From Pontibacter sp. HSC-14F20 (GTDB lineage: Bacteria > Bacteroidota > Bacteroidia > Cytophagales > Hymenobacteraceae), in contig NZ_JAHZTC010000019.1 in assembly GCF_019599265.1 (NCBI RefSeq), forward strand, positions 1 to 64,000: 64,000 bases of DNA, given 5' to 3'. The position numbers and the translations under genes were made by a program. Numbering within the stretch: position 1 is the first letter of the stretch; each line of letters opens with the position of its first letter. Below the pieces are notes generated by a model. That model ran no database searches and was not told the DNA's origin. It saw nothing but the letters and a program-made list of their open reading frames with translations. Shown piece after piece: positions 8,323 through 16,588 of the stretch.

Positions 8323-10671
8323 CTACAGCGGAAGCTTGATGCGAAACATGATCATGCGGCCCATCTCGTCGGCAAAATACCGGAGACGGTTCTGATAATC
8401 GCGGTAACTGGTGTTGAGCAGGTTGCTGCCCACTATACCTAGCTCCACCTGTTGCTTCCCGAACTGCAGTTGCGTGCCCGCCTCGGCGTGCAACAGGAAA
8501 TACGCATCAGGTGCAGCTAAAACAGGATCAGACTGCGCATCAGAACGGTCCTGACGACCTACATACAACCCTCCGAGCGCCAGGTAGCTGTCGGAGAGCT
8601 TGGAAGCACTCCTGTTCTCGAAGCTGTAGCGGAGGGTATTGTCAGTACGGCCAGGCGTAATAAACGGCAGATAACTGTCTGTTTCCCTGTTCTTAGCATA
8701 TACCAGCGACGTTTTGTTGTTCAGCGTCAGCCGGTTGGTCAGGGCGTAGTCGAAGTTAAGGTCTGCTCCCCAGAACCGGGCATCGGCCTGCAGGTAGTCG
8801 GCCTGCAGGTAGGCGCCGCCTATGCCCAGCGCATAATCTGGAGCTATCTGCAGGTAAATATAATTGTTAATGGTGTTGTAATAGAGACTAAGCTCCCCGT
8901 TCAGCCGGGGGTTAGAATGGTAATTGAGGATGGCCATGGTGTTCACGGCGTCTTCCGACACCAGCTCTGGGTTGCCGCGCTCAAAAGAAGCCGCGCTGTT
9001 GTGCAGCCCGTTGGCAAACAACTCATAAGCATGCGGTGCACGGGAGGCGTAGCCCACGTTGGCACTCAGCGTGACGTGGTAGCCCAGGTCGTACAGTGCG
9101 CCGAAGCTTCCGGAAAAGTTATGAAACGTGTATGACGGGCGCAGCACACCCTCTGTACGGTTCCACCGCTTAATGTCGAGCGATTTATTGTCGTAGCGGA
9201 TGCCAGCCTCCAGCTGCAGATTATCCTTTCGCCATTTCTCTGAGATAAAGGCACCGATCGTGGTATTGATAAAGTATGGCAACAGGGGCCTGGTATTGGC
9301 AGCATAGGTATTATTCTGCCAGATAGTAGAAACTCCCATGCTCCCGGAGATATTTGCAACCGGCTTGTGCTCCCATACCAGCTCGGTAGTATGTGTCTGC
9401 AGGTCCAGGTCCAGCTGTGGACGGTCGCCGGTGTTGCGGTGCCTGTCATACTCTTGTCGCACGTTCTGCTGCAGCCCGTAGGTGAACTGCAGCTCACCGG
9501 CCTCACCTGTCTGGTAAAAAGCCTTAGCCTTGAGCAGGTGGTGTGTCACGTCTTGGTAAGGGCGGGCAATGGTATAGGTAAAGCTGCCCGTCTCCTCCGG
9601 CCGCTCCCGCCCGATGGCGTTTGCCAGATCCGTCAGGTTACCGATATGCGCCGACGACAGAAAGCCCAGCTTGGTGTGGAAGTAACTGTAGTACAGCTCT
9701 GCCCCTAAGCGCTGCCGCTTATAGCCCAGTGTAGCTGCCAGGTTTTGTTCTTCAAAGCCTGTGTTGTCTAAATTATACTTGGAAGCCTGCGCACTGCCTG
9801 CTTTCTTAACAGAGGTATGAAGGCGCCAACTCAGCGGCAACTTCCGAGGCCTGCCCTCTGCCATGCCGGCCACCGTGCCCATGCGGTTGTTGGTACTGCC
9901 TATCAGGGCGAGTTCACCGCTTATACCTGCAGAGTCCGGTAACGGACTAGGCTCTACCAGCACAATGCCACCAATGGCATCGGAGCCGTAGCGTACACCT
10001 GCCGCACCCTTGATCACCCGCATCTGCTGGGCATTCAGCGGGTCAATTTCCGGTGCATGTTCATTGCCCCACTGCTGCGATTCGTGCCGCACACCATTGT
10101 TCATGATCACCACGCGGTTACCGAAAAGGCCATGTATAACAGGCTTGGAAACGGTAGGGCCTGTTTGTACAGAGCTTACTCCCGTCAGCTTCTTCAGCGA
10201 CTCGCCCAGCGAAAGCCCGCGGGTTTCCGCTAGTTCGCGCCCCTGGAGCGTTTCGGTTGCCTGCGCCTGCTCCTGCAGGCGGCTTCCGGTGATCTCTACA
10301 GCTTCCAGCTGCTGCGCATCGATGTGCAGGGTCAGGTTTCGCACGGTAGAGGTCGTCATCCGAAGCGAAGGCCGTTCCGTTACATAGCCGATGTAGGTCA
10401 CCTTTAAGGTATAGCTGCCGCGGCACAGGTGGTGAAAATGGTAGTTGCCGTATTCATCCGACAACGTGCCCCGCTGCAGCTCCTCTATATAAATAGTGGC
10501 ACCGATCAGTGGCTCCCGGGTGTCGTGGTCCAGCACCTTGCCCGAGAGGGTCATGCCGCAGTCTTGTTCCGAATTGTCGCCGTCCAGGTATAGCTGCTCC
10601 TGCGCCACTGCCAGGGGAGCAATCAGGAGTAGCTGCCACAACAGCAGGAAAATGAATTTAGATCTGAACAC
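8323..10671 (-). CDS. TonB-dependent receptor, probable metal transporter
   Basis: A 782-residue outer-membrane receptor. After a signal peptide (ending near AVAQ) it has a carboxypeptidase-like stem domain (residues about 40-120, GKVLDHDTREPLIGATIYI), a plug (about 125-245, with GVSSVQTGPTVSKPVIHGLFGNRV and QQWGNEHAPEID), and a 22-strand-type barrel ending in aromatic-rich strands up to RIKLPL. The plug motif with VIHG, NNGVRHESQQWG and NEHAPEID resembles ZnuD-like zinc receptors. The upstream His-rich protein and the downstream His-rich lipoprotein support metal uptake. The exact ligand is not proven. Confidence 0.85.
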   Translation of the reverse strand: MFRSKFIFLLLWQLLLIAPLAVAQEQLYLDGDNSEQDCGMTLSGKVLDHDTREPLIGATIYIEELQRGTLSDEYGNYHFHHLCRGSYTLKVTYIGYVTERPSLRMTTSTVRNLTLHIDAQQLEAVEITGSRLQEQAQATETLQGRELAETRGLSLGESLKKLTGVSSVQTGPTVSKPVIHGLFGNRVVIMNNGVRHESQQWGNEHAPEIDPLNAQQMRVIKGAAGVRYGSDAIGGIVLVEPSPLPDSAGISGELALIGSTNNRMGTVAGMAEGRPRKLPLSWRLHTSVKKAGSAQASKYNLDNTGFEEQNLAATLGYKRQRLGAELYYSYFHTKLGFLSSAHIGNLTDLANAIGRERPEETGSFTYTIARPYQDVTHHLLKAKAFYQTGEAGELQFTYGLQQNVRQEYDRHRNTGDRPQLDLDLQTHTTELVWEHKPVANISGSMGVSTIWQNNTYAANTRPLLPYFINTTIGAFISEKWRKDNLQLEAGIRYDNKSLDIKRWNRTEGVLRPSYTFHNFSGSFGALYDLGYHVTLSANVGYASRAPHAYELFANGLHNSAASFERGNPELVSEDAVNTMAILNYHSNPRLNGELSLYYNTINNYIYLQIAPDYALGIGGAYLQADYLQADARFWGADLNFDYALTNRLTLNNKTSLVYAKNRETDSYLPFITPGRTDNTLRYSFENRSASKLSDSYLALGGLYVGRQDRSDAQSDPVLAAPDAYFLLHAEAGTQLQFGKQQVELGIVGSNLLNTSYRDYQNRLRYFADEMGRMIMFRIKLPL

Positions 10672-10902
10672 AGAATGTTTAGAATTTAGGTATAAGGTAT
10701 GGACTACAGCGTCCCTCTAACCCGTCGGCTGAAAAAAACCGCAGGTATAGGTATAGCTATTTTGCCAGGAAAATAAACAGGATACCAGCAGGTAGTACTC
10801 ATCACCGTACCAGGGCAGCAGGTATGCAAAACTGATAAACCAGTCTAAACACAGGTATCGGGAGAGGCGACACGGCGTAAGACCGGAAAAAAAGCGAAAG
10901 GT

Positions 10903-11229
10903 TTAGCCGAGTGCGGGCGGGCCGCGAAGTTTGAGGCGGGCAAATGAATCAAAAGCTGCGTAATGGACATACCGTACAGCATGCTCTGGCAGCGCAACAG
11001 GCGCCCTGAAGGTATAGACTGTGGTGGCGCTTTGATAGGGCGCTCCAAACAGATCCTCGACCGGACAGTGGTTGTGCTTTTTCTCGACATGCGCGTTTTT
11101 CTGATCGCCTGGGTGGCTATGCGCCGTGTGGGCATGGCTGTGCAGGCTGAGCAGCAACTGGTCCGGCACCATGGCGCGCGTGAACAGCAGCAGCAGAAAA
11201 AGGGCGATATATGTCGTGAACCGGTACAC
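10903..11229 (-). CDS. Small exported histidine-rich protein
   Basis: A 108-residue protein with a hydrophobic N-terminal segment (residues about 5-22), then a dense histidine region (LHSHAHTAHSH...HVEKKHNHCP) with about ten His and one Cys within 35 residues. A conserved-looking EDLFGAPYQ follows. Small proteins of this kind often precede TonB receptors in Bacteroidota metal-uptake loci. The next gene downstream, about 230 bases away, is the TonB-dependent receptor. A promoter with a palindromic operator candidate sits directly upstream. A metal-sensing, buffering or delivery role is inferred. Confidence 0.6.
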   Translation of the reverse strand: MYRFTTYIALFLLLLFTRAMVPDQLLLSLHSHAHTAHSHPGDQKNAHVEKKHNHCPVEDLFGAPYQSATTVYTFRAPVALPEHAVRYVHYAAFDSFARLKLRGPPALG

Positions 11230-11248
11230 CTAAAGTAAGGCTATAAAA

Positions 11249-11286
11249 CAAAGATAATCGTTTTTCACCATTGTTGTATCAACAAT
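11249..11286 (-). promoter_or_regulatory. Promoter -7 box TATCTTTG with adjacent 7-3-7 palindrome
   Basis: On the minus strand TATCTTTG (11249-11256) matches TAnnTTTG and lies about 20 bases before the His-rich gene. Just upstream is the inverted repeat ATTGTTG-3-CAACAAT (11270-11286), covering the spacer/-33 area. This geometry suits a repressor operator, for example a Zur- or Fur-type regulator, given the metal-uptake genes downstream. The regulator identity is inferred. Confidence 0.5.
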
Positions 11287-11545
11287 TAAACATTTCGCTT
11301 GCTCAGGTCCAATCTCTTGGCAAATCGATCAGCGAAATCATGCCAAAACAACAAGTTTTATACCTGTGTGCTCCTTAACGCAGAAGGTATAGCGGATGTT
11401 TTCTGACAACCTGTCACAAACGGGCCGGTTCTATACCTGTGGAACAGGATTTGAAAGCGCTTGGGCAGGAATTCCCTTGTCCTTTTCACAGGCATCGGTT
11501 TCACAGACATCACTTATTAAAAGATAGATTTTAAAAGTATAGCAC

Positions 11546-13369
11546 ATGGAAGAAAGAGGTAATATTTCGATTCACACCGAAAACATTTTCCCGATCATTA
11601 AGAAGTTCCTTTACTCCGACCACGAGATTTTTCTGCGTGAGCTCGTGAGTAATGCCGTGGACGCCACCCAGAAAATGAAGCGCCTGTCCTCCATTGGCGA
11701 GTACAAAGGCGATTTGGGCGAGCTGAAAGTGGTCGTGAAAGTGGACAAAGATGCCCGTACCATCACCATTTCGGACAACGGTATCGGTATGACGGCTGAG
11801 GAGATCAAGAAGTACATCAACCAAATCGCCTTTTCGGGTGCCACTGAGTTTGTGGAGCGCTACAAAGACGCCGGTGAGCAGAACCAGATCATCGGTCAGT
11901 TCGGTCTGGGCTTCTACTCTGCCTTTATGGTAGCTGATCGTGTCGAGATCATTACTAAATCGTACAGAGAAGGCACGGAAGCGGCTCATTGGACTTGCGA
12001 CGGGAGCACCGAGTTTGCCATAGCGCCAGCGCACAAAGAAGACCAAGGTTCCAACGTGATACTGAACGTAGCTTCTGATTCGGAGGAGTTTTTGGAGACG
12101 GCCCGCATTCGTACTATTCTTGACAAATATTGCAAGTTCCTGCCGGTGCCGGTGGAATTCGAAGGAGAGATCATCAATAACCCGAACCCGATCTGGACGA
12201 AACAGCCATCAGAACTGACAGACGAGGACTATAAGAACTTCTACAAAGAGCTATACCCATTCTCAGAGGCTCCGCTTTTTTGGATTCACCTGAATGTGGA
12301 CTATCCGTTCAACCTGACAGGTATACTCTACTTCCCTAAGCTCAAAAACGACTTCGAGATACAGCGCAACAAGATCCAGCTCTACTCGCGCCAGGTGTTC
12401 ATCACCGACGAAGTGAAGGACGTGGTGCCGGAGTTCCTGATGCTGCTGCACGGTGTGATCGACTCGCCGGACATTCCGCTGAACGTGAGCCGCTCGTTCC
12501 TGCAGGCCGACTCCAACGTGAAAAAGATCAACACTTACATCACTAAAAAGGTAGCCGACAAGCTGAACGATATCTTCAAGAAGGACAGAGCCACGTTCGA
12601 GACCAACTGGGAAGACATCAATGTGTTCATCAAGTACGGCATGCTGAGTGACGACAAGTTCTATGAAAAAGCCAAGGACTTCGTGCTGCTGCAGAACACC
12701 GAAGGCAAATACTATACCTTAGAGGAGTACAAGGCATTGACGCAGGCCAATCAAACCGACAAGAATGATCAGTTGGTGATGCTCTATACCACCGACGCCG
12801 ATAAGCAACACGCCTTCGTTGAAGCCGCGCAAAACCGCGCTTACGACGTGCTCAAGCTTGACTCTGTGATAGACAGCCACTTTATCGGCATGCTGGAGCA
12901 GAAACTTGAGAAGACCTCACTGAAGCGTGTAGACTCTGAAACGATCGGCAAACTGATCGAGAAAGATGAAACCAAGGAGAGTGTGCTGAATGATACCGAG
13001 AAGGAGGACTTGAAGAAGATATACGAAACGGCAATCAACAACCAGAACATGCAGGTGGAAGTAGCGCCAATGGCCCCGGACGATGCGCCAGTGATCATTA
13101 CCTTGCCGGAATTTATGCGCCGCATGAAGGATATGAGCAAGAGCGGCGGTGGCGGTATGATGTTCATGGGCAACATGCCGGACACCTACAACGTGACCAT
13201 CAACGCGAACCACAGCATCAACCAGCGCATCCTGAAAGCGAAAGATGACAACAAGGAGCGCATTGCCCGTCAGGCCTTTGACCTAGCCCTGTTGTCGCAG
13301 AACATGCTTTCCGGCTCGGCTCTCACTGCCTTCGTGAAGCGCAGCGTGGACCTGATCGACAAAGAATAA
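11546..13369 (+). CDS. htpG: Molecular chaperone HtpG (Hsp90)
   Basis: The 607-residue protein has the N-terminal GHKL ATPase with EIFLRELVSNAVDA (residues about 28-41), DNGIGM near 80 and GQFGLGFYSAFMVAD near 115. The middle domain contains LNVSRSFLQ near 315, and a C-terminal dimerisation region follows. It lacks the charged linker and MEEVD tail of eukaryotic Hsp90, as expected for bacteria. It is a cytosolic ATP-dependent chaperone. The ATG at 11546 follows a 316-base divergent intergenic region that holds the promoter of the metal genes; a TAGATTTT near 11525 is a weak -7 candidate. A terminator follows. Confidence 0.97.
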   Translation: MEERGNISIHTENIFPIIKKFLYSDHEIFLRELVSNAVDATQKMKRLSSIGEYKGDLGELKVVVKVDKDARTITISDNGIGMTAEEIKKYINQIAFSGATEFVERYKDAGEQNQIIGQFGLGFYSAFMVADRVEIITKSYREGTEAAHWTCDGSTEFAIAPAHKEDQGSNVILNVASDSEEFLETARIRTILDKYCKFLPVPVEFEGEIINNPNPIWTKQPSELTDEDYKNFYKELYPFSEAPLFWIHLNVDYPFNLTGILYFPKLKNDFEIQRNKIQLYSRQVFITDEVKDVVPEFLMLLHGVIDSPDIPLNVSRSFLQADSNVKKINTYITKKVADKLNDIFKKDRATFETNWEDINVFIKYGMLSDDKFYEKAKDFVLLQNTEGKYYTLEEYKALTQANQTDKNDQLVMLYTTDADKQHAFVEAAQNRAYDVLKLDSVIDSHFIGMLEQKLEKTSLKRVDSETIGKLIEKDETKESVLNDTEKEDLKKIYETAINNQNMQVEVAPMAPDDAPVIITLPEFMRRMKDMSKSGGGGMMFMGNMPDTYNVTINANHSINQRILKAKDDNKERIARQAFDLALLSQNMLSGSALTAFVKRSVDLIDKE

Positions 13370-13398
13370 CAGTACTTTCCATAATTGAACCTAACAGT

Positions 13399-13430
13399 AA
13401 AAAGCGGTACCCGGCTGGGTGTCGCTTTTT
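13399..13430 (+). terminator. Intrinsic terminator after htpG
   Basis: Arms AAAAAGCGGTACCC and GGGTGTCGCTTTTT pair with two imperfect positions around a 4-base loop, ending in a T-run. Confidence 0.8.
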
Positions 13431-13598
13431 GTTTTGGACGACATTCGGTGAACTAAGGCGCCGGGCTTAAAGTTATAGGGACTATACCTGGCAGACCGGT
13501 AGTTGGCAGGTATATGATTTATCTGCATATTTACGTTACCTTAAACAAGGTATAGCTTTTTAGAAACAACAGAAGCGCATTTATCTGAACGAAAACAT

Positions 13599-14501
13599 AT
13601 GAGGCACACGCTCTATCTTGTCGGGTTTGTTTTGTCTGTGGTGCTGGGCGTTGCGGCCTGCAAGCCCACGGCTTACAACAGCGATTACAACCTGAGCCGG
13701 GCTGCCGAAAAGCAGAGTGCCAAATCCGAAACCATCGCTCTGGCCGATACCGCCAAACCTTCTGTGCAAATAGGTGACTCCCTAGCAAACGTGGAGGATA
13801 AGCAACCCAAAAAGCGCAAGAAGAAAGCCGACAAGCGTTACTTTATGGGTGACAGAGTGGCCCGTGGCTTTGTGAAGACAGGTGGTCGTGGCCCTCGTGA
13901 AGTAATCGAATCCTTCAGCTACTTGGCCGAGTTTCAGCAGCCAGACCCTTATGCTCCTGAAAAATACTACTACGATACCAAGCGTCGCAAACTCTACAAA
14001 AGCCGCGGCGAACTGGATCCGGAGCAGCACAAAGTATTGCATGGCCCTTACAAAAAAGAGCAGGGTGGTGAAGTAGTCGAAGAAGGCTATTTCTATGTGG
14101 GTACCAAACACCTGCGCTGGGAACGCTACAACCGCGATGGGATACTGCTGGCAAAGGAGCATTTCGAGAAAGGCTACCTGCGCGATGCCGTGGTGAAGTA
14201 TTATGAGGGCACCAAAAAGATAAAAGAAGTGATACCCTATGCCTATGGCGAAGTGCAGGGGACTTATTACCGCTTTTATGAAAACGGACAGCTCGAGTGG
14301 ATGGGACAGTACCAGAAAGGCCGTAAAGTGGGCCTTTGGGTAAAGCACTTCGACTTCAGGGCACGCCGCCAGTTCGAGTACCAATACCCCAAAACACCTT
14401 ATGAGCCGCAGGCAGAGCCAGTCCTGGTGAAGCAATACGACAGACACGGTACCCTCATTTTCGAGAAAGACAAACTGGACAAGCGGGCTTCGAGCCGTTA
14501 A
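13599..14501 (+). CDS. Lipoprotein with MORN-like (YwqK-type) repeats
   Basis: A 300-residue lipoprotein, lipobox GVAAC (Cys21), followed by a low-complexity basic linker (KKRKKKADKR near 73-82). From about residue 145 it has degenerate repeats with Y/G-rich strands (GYFYVGTKHLRWERYNRDG, KYYEGTKKIKEVIPYAYGEVQGTYYRFYENGQ, GQYQKGRKVG), typical of the MORN/YwqK family. Such repeats make beta-sheets on cell-surface or periplasmic proteins. YwqK proteins are sometimes labelled antitoxins, but nothing here suggests a toxin partner. It is probably monocistronic. Confidence 0.65.
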   Translation: MRHTLYLVGFVLSVVLGVAACKPTAYNSDYNLSRAAEKQSAKSETIALADTAKPSVQIGDSLANVEDKQPKKRKKKADKRYFMGDRVARGFVKTGGRGPREVIESFSYLAEFQQPDPYAPEKYYYDTKRRKLYKSRGELDPEQHKVLHGPYKKEQGGEVVEEGYFYVGTKHLRWERYNRDGILLAKEHFEKGYLRDAVVKYYEGTKKIKEVIPYAYGEVQGTYYRFYENGQLEWMGQYQKGRKVGLWVKHFDFRARRQFEYQYPKTPYEPQAEPVLVKQYDRHGTLIFEKDKLDKRASSR

Positions 14502-14560
14502 GGTATAGGTATAGCCTACTGCCACTATAAAGCAATCTAACTAATTTACTCGGCTACCTC

Positions 14561-14854
14561 ATGTCAATATTCGACGAGAATAGAGTTGATAAGGCTATCA
14601 GTGAGCATCTGAAGACATGGTGGACAGATGAGACTAAGCAGGAGATTAAGGTGCAATATGGCATTGATATACTGAATCAAATAATCTCAATTTACGACTT
14701 TGCAAGCCAATCAGAGTTTTGGCTGCCGCTAGAGCTTAATGACACTTATAACCAAACTACAGAAAGATTAAAGAAACAATACCCGTTTTTGTCTGATGGC
14801 CCTGTAAGAAGAGTTGCAAATATGGCTGCGTATAGCTTGGACGTAAGTACGTAG
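14561..14854 (+). CDS. Small hypothetical protein
   Basis: A 97-residue predicted soluble protein with no family I recognise. It is helix-rich and acidic at the N-terminus (FDENRVDKAISEHLKTWWTDETKQEIK). Its DNA is clearly more AT-rich than the flanking genes, and it contains no AGGTATA motif, so it may be a recent arrival. It starts 59 bases after the lipoprotein gene and ends about 50 bases before the convergent yraN. Coding potential is suggested by length and composition only. Confidence 0.45.
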   Translation: MSIFDENRVDKAISEHLKTWWTDETKQEIKVQYGIDILNQIISIYDFASQSEFWLPLELNDTYNQTTERLKKQYPFLSDGPVRRVANMAAYSLDVST

Positions 14855-14904
14855 TATCTGCGCTGTGAAACTTCAGCAGGGGCGCTAGATGAAATGTTGT
14901 CGTA

Positions 14905-15264
14905 TCAATGAAAGGCGTCCTCAATGTGGAACAGTTCCGGCGGTTTGCTCATCGTAATGGCAATAATATCGAAGCGAATGTCTTCCTGCCAACCTGTTTT
15001 TACAATATAAGCATCCGCCGCGTTGAGGATCATGCGTTGCTTGCGTCGGTTCACAAACTCCTCCAGATAACCAAACTCGTCGTTGGTTCGGGTTTTCACT
15101 TCTACAAACACTAACACATCATTTTGGCGGGCAATAATGTCGATCTCGGCTTTGCCCATGCGCAGGTTGCGTTGCAAAATGCGATAATCTTTTTGGTGCA
15201 GCAGGTCGCAGGCCAGGTCTTCGCCGTTGGCGCCGGTAGAAAGGTGTGGTGCTTGCGGTGTCAT
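14905..15264 (-). CDS. yraN: YraN/UPF0102 family endonuclease-like protein
   Basis: A 119-residue protein of the YraN family, which has a restriction-endonuclease-like (PD-(D/E)xK) fold. GANGEDLACDLLHQKDYRILQRNLR near residues 10-34 is followed by the active-site-like block GKAEIDIIARQNDVLVFVEVKTR (Asp, Glu-Val-Lys). The frame stays open to 15342, but the ATG at 15264 gives the standard N-terminus MTPQAPH and avoids the lipB promoter region. The role is unproven; the fold suggests DNA or Holliday-junction processing. Confidence 0.85.
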   Translation of the reverse strand: MTPQAPHLSTGANGEDLACDLLHQKDYRILQRNLRMGKAEIDIIARQNDVLVFVEVKTRTNDEFGYLEEFVNRRKQRMILNAADAYIVKTGWQEDIRFDIIAITMSKPPELFHIEDAFH

Positions 15265-15325
15265 CCTAAGAGCTTTAAACTTGTAAGGGCGGCAGCTGGT
15301 TTTATAACGGCAGCCGGAGTAGTTG

Positions 15326-15357
15326 TTTGCGTATGCCCGCAAGCGGCCGTATCTTTG
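15326..15357 (+). promoter_or_regulatory. Promoter of lipB: TTTG-N20-TATCTTTG
   Basis: TTTG at 15326-15329, a 20-base spacer and TATCTTTG at 15350-15357 fit the Bacteroidota housekeeping promoter. The expected transcript starts near 15364, giving a leader of about 70 bases before the GTG at 15436. Confidence 0.7.
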
Positions 15358-15435
15358 TTGAAAACTAGAGGTATAGAGTACCGGCAGGCATCATAGCTAG
15401 CCCTGAGCTATACCTTGAAAGGAGGGAGAAAAGAC

Positions 15436-16152
15436 GTGTCACAGAACAAGACCATACAATTTGAGCATTTGGGGCTGATCGACTACAAAGAGGCTTGGGA
15501 TTATCAGGACAAACTCTTTACAGGTATACTGGATATGAAGTCCCGCAACCGGAATGCTGCTCCCGAAGCGCAGGAGGTGACGCCAAACTACCTGCTTTTC
15601 TGCTCGCACCCGCACGTCTATACTTTGGGTAAAAGCGGTCACGAGTCTAACCTGCTTATTAATGAGGAGGGACTCAAGGCTAAAGGTGCTACTTTCTACA
15701 AGATCAATCGTGGCGGCGACATCACCTACCACGGACCGGGACAAATTGTAGGTTACCCGATTCTGGACCTGGACAACTTCTTTACCGACATACACAAGTA
15801 CCTGCGTTTTCTGGAAGAGGCGATCATCCTGACTTTGAAAGATTACGGGATAGAAGCGGGCCGTATACCTGGCCTCACCGGCGTATGGCTGGACCATGTG
15901 GAGCAGAAGAGTCCGCGCAAGATCTGCGCCATGGGCGTGAAGTGCAGCCGCTGGGTGACCATGCACGGCTTTGCCTTCAACATCAACACCGACTTAGATT
16001 ATTTTAACAACATCGTACCCTGCGGCATTACCGACAAGCAGGTAACATCGCTGGCAAAAGAGCTGGGCCGCGAATTGCCGATGGCAGAAGTAGAGGAAAA
16101 ACTCCTGGGCCACCTGGCAACTCTTTTTGAGGCAAGCATTACAAAAGATTAA
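15436..16152 (+). CDS. lipB: Lipoyl(octanoyl) transferase LipB
   Basis: A 238-residue enzyme that transfers octanoate from acyl carrier protein to lipoyl domains, the first step of lipoate synthesis. It has the signature RGGDITYHGPGQ, the catalytic lysine region KICAMGVKCSRWVTMHG, and the catalytic cysteine in NNIVPCGI. The GTG at 15436 is preferred over the TTG at 15415 because a purine-rich GGAGGG lies at 15421-15426, ten bases before it. The next gene begins directly after the stop, indicating an operon. Confidence 0.95.
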   Translation: MSQNKTIQFEHLGLIDYKEAWDYQDKLFTGILDMKSRNRNAAPEAQEVTPNYLLFCSHPHVYTLGKSGHESNLLINEEGLKAKGATFYKINRGGDITYHGPGQIVGYPILDLDNFFTDIHKYLRFLEEAIILTLKDYGIEAGRIPGLTGVWLDHVEQKSPRKICAMGVKCSRWVTMHGFAFNINTDLDYFNNIVPCGITDKQVTSLAKELGRELPMAEVEEKLLGHLATLFEASITKD

Positions 16153-16557
16153 ATGAAGAAGGACATTGATTTCACCCCGGTTCAGGGTGTGGCCGTGGCC
16201 ATTGCCTTCACGGGCGAGTCGCCGGAGGAGCGCATCTGGAACGTATACCTGATCAACAACAATAGTGAGACCCTCGAAAATGTGTTTGTCACATCCAAGG
16301 GCTATGGCACTATAGAAGACGAAGAAGTAAAAACCTCCGTGCTGCGACACATGTTTGAGCGTGTGGAGGCCAAAAGCTTTGTGCAGGTAGAGGTGATCGA
16401 TCCGTCGGTTTTCAAGCTCAACAACGAGTTCTGGGTGAGTTATTACATCGACGGCAAGATCTATGACAAGCGCTTTGTTTTCGTGCCTGACTCGATCACC
16501 GATGAGCACCTCATCGACATCAGCATGCTGCAAATGCAGGGTGTGCTGCATTCTTAA
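16153..16557 (+). CDS. Conserved hypothetical protein following lipB
   Basis: A 134-residue acidic, soluble, beta-rich protein, with VAVAIAFTGESPEERIWNVYLINNNSETLENVFVTSKGYG near the start and FWVSYYIDGKIYDKRFVF near residue 95. The ATG directly follows the lipB stop with no gap, so translation is probably coupled. I recognise the style of a Bacteroidota-conserved family but no defined domain and no catalytic motif. An AGGTATAG unit covers its stop region. The function is unknown. Confidence 0.7.
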   Translation: MKKDIDFTPVQGVAVAIAFTGESPEERIWNVYLINNNSETLENVFVTSKGYGTIEDEEVKTSVLRHMFERVEAKSFVQVEVIDPSVFKLNNEFWVSYYIDGKIYDKRFVFVPDSITDEHLIDISMLQMQGVLHS

Positions 16558-16588
16558 GGTATAGCTTCTCAAATTTTTCACCCTGACC

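Noticed and set aside
13782-14525. A 247-codon open frame on the minus strand opposite the MORN-like lipoprotein
   Set aside because: The plus-strand frame has a signal peptide, lipobox and recognisable repeats; the minus frame has no domain and mirrors its codons.
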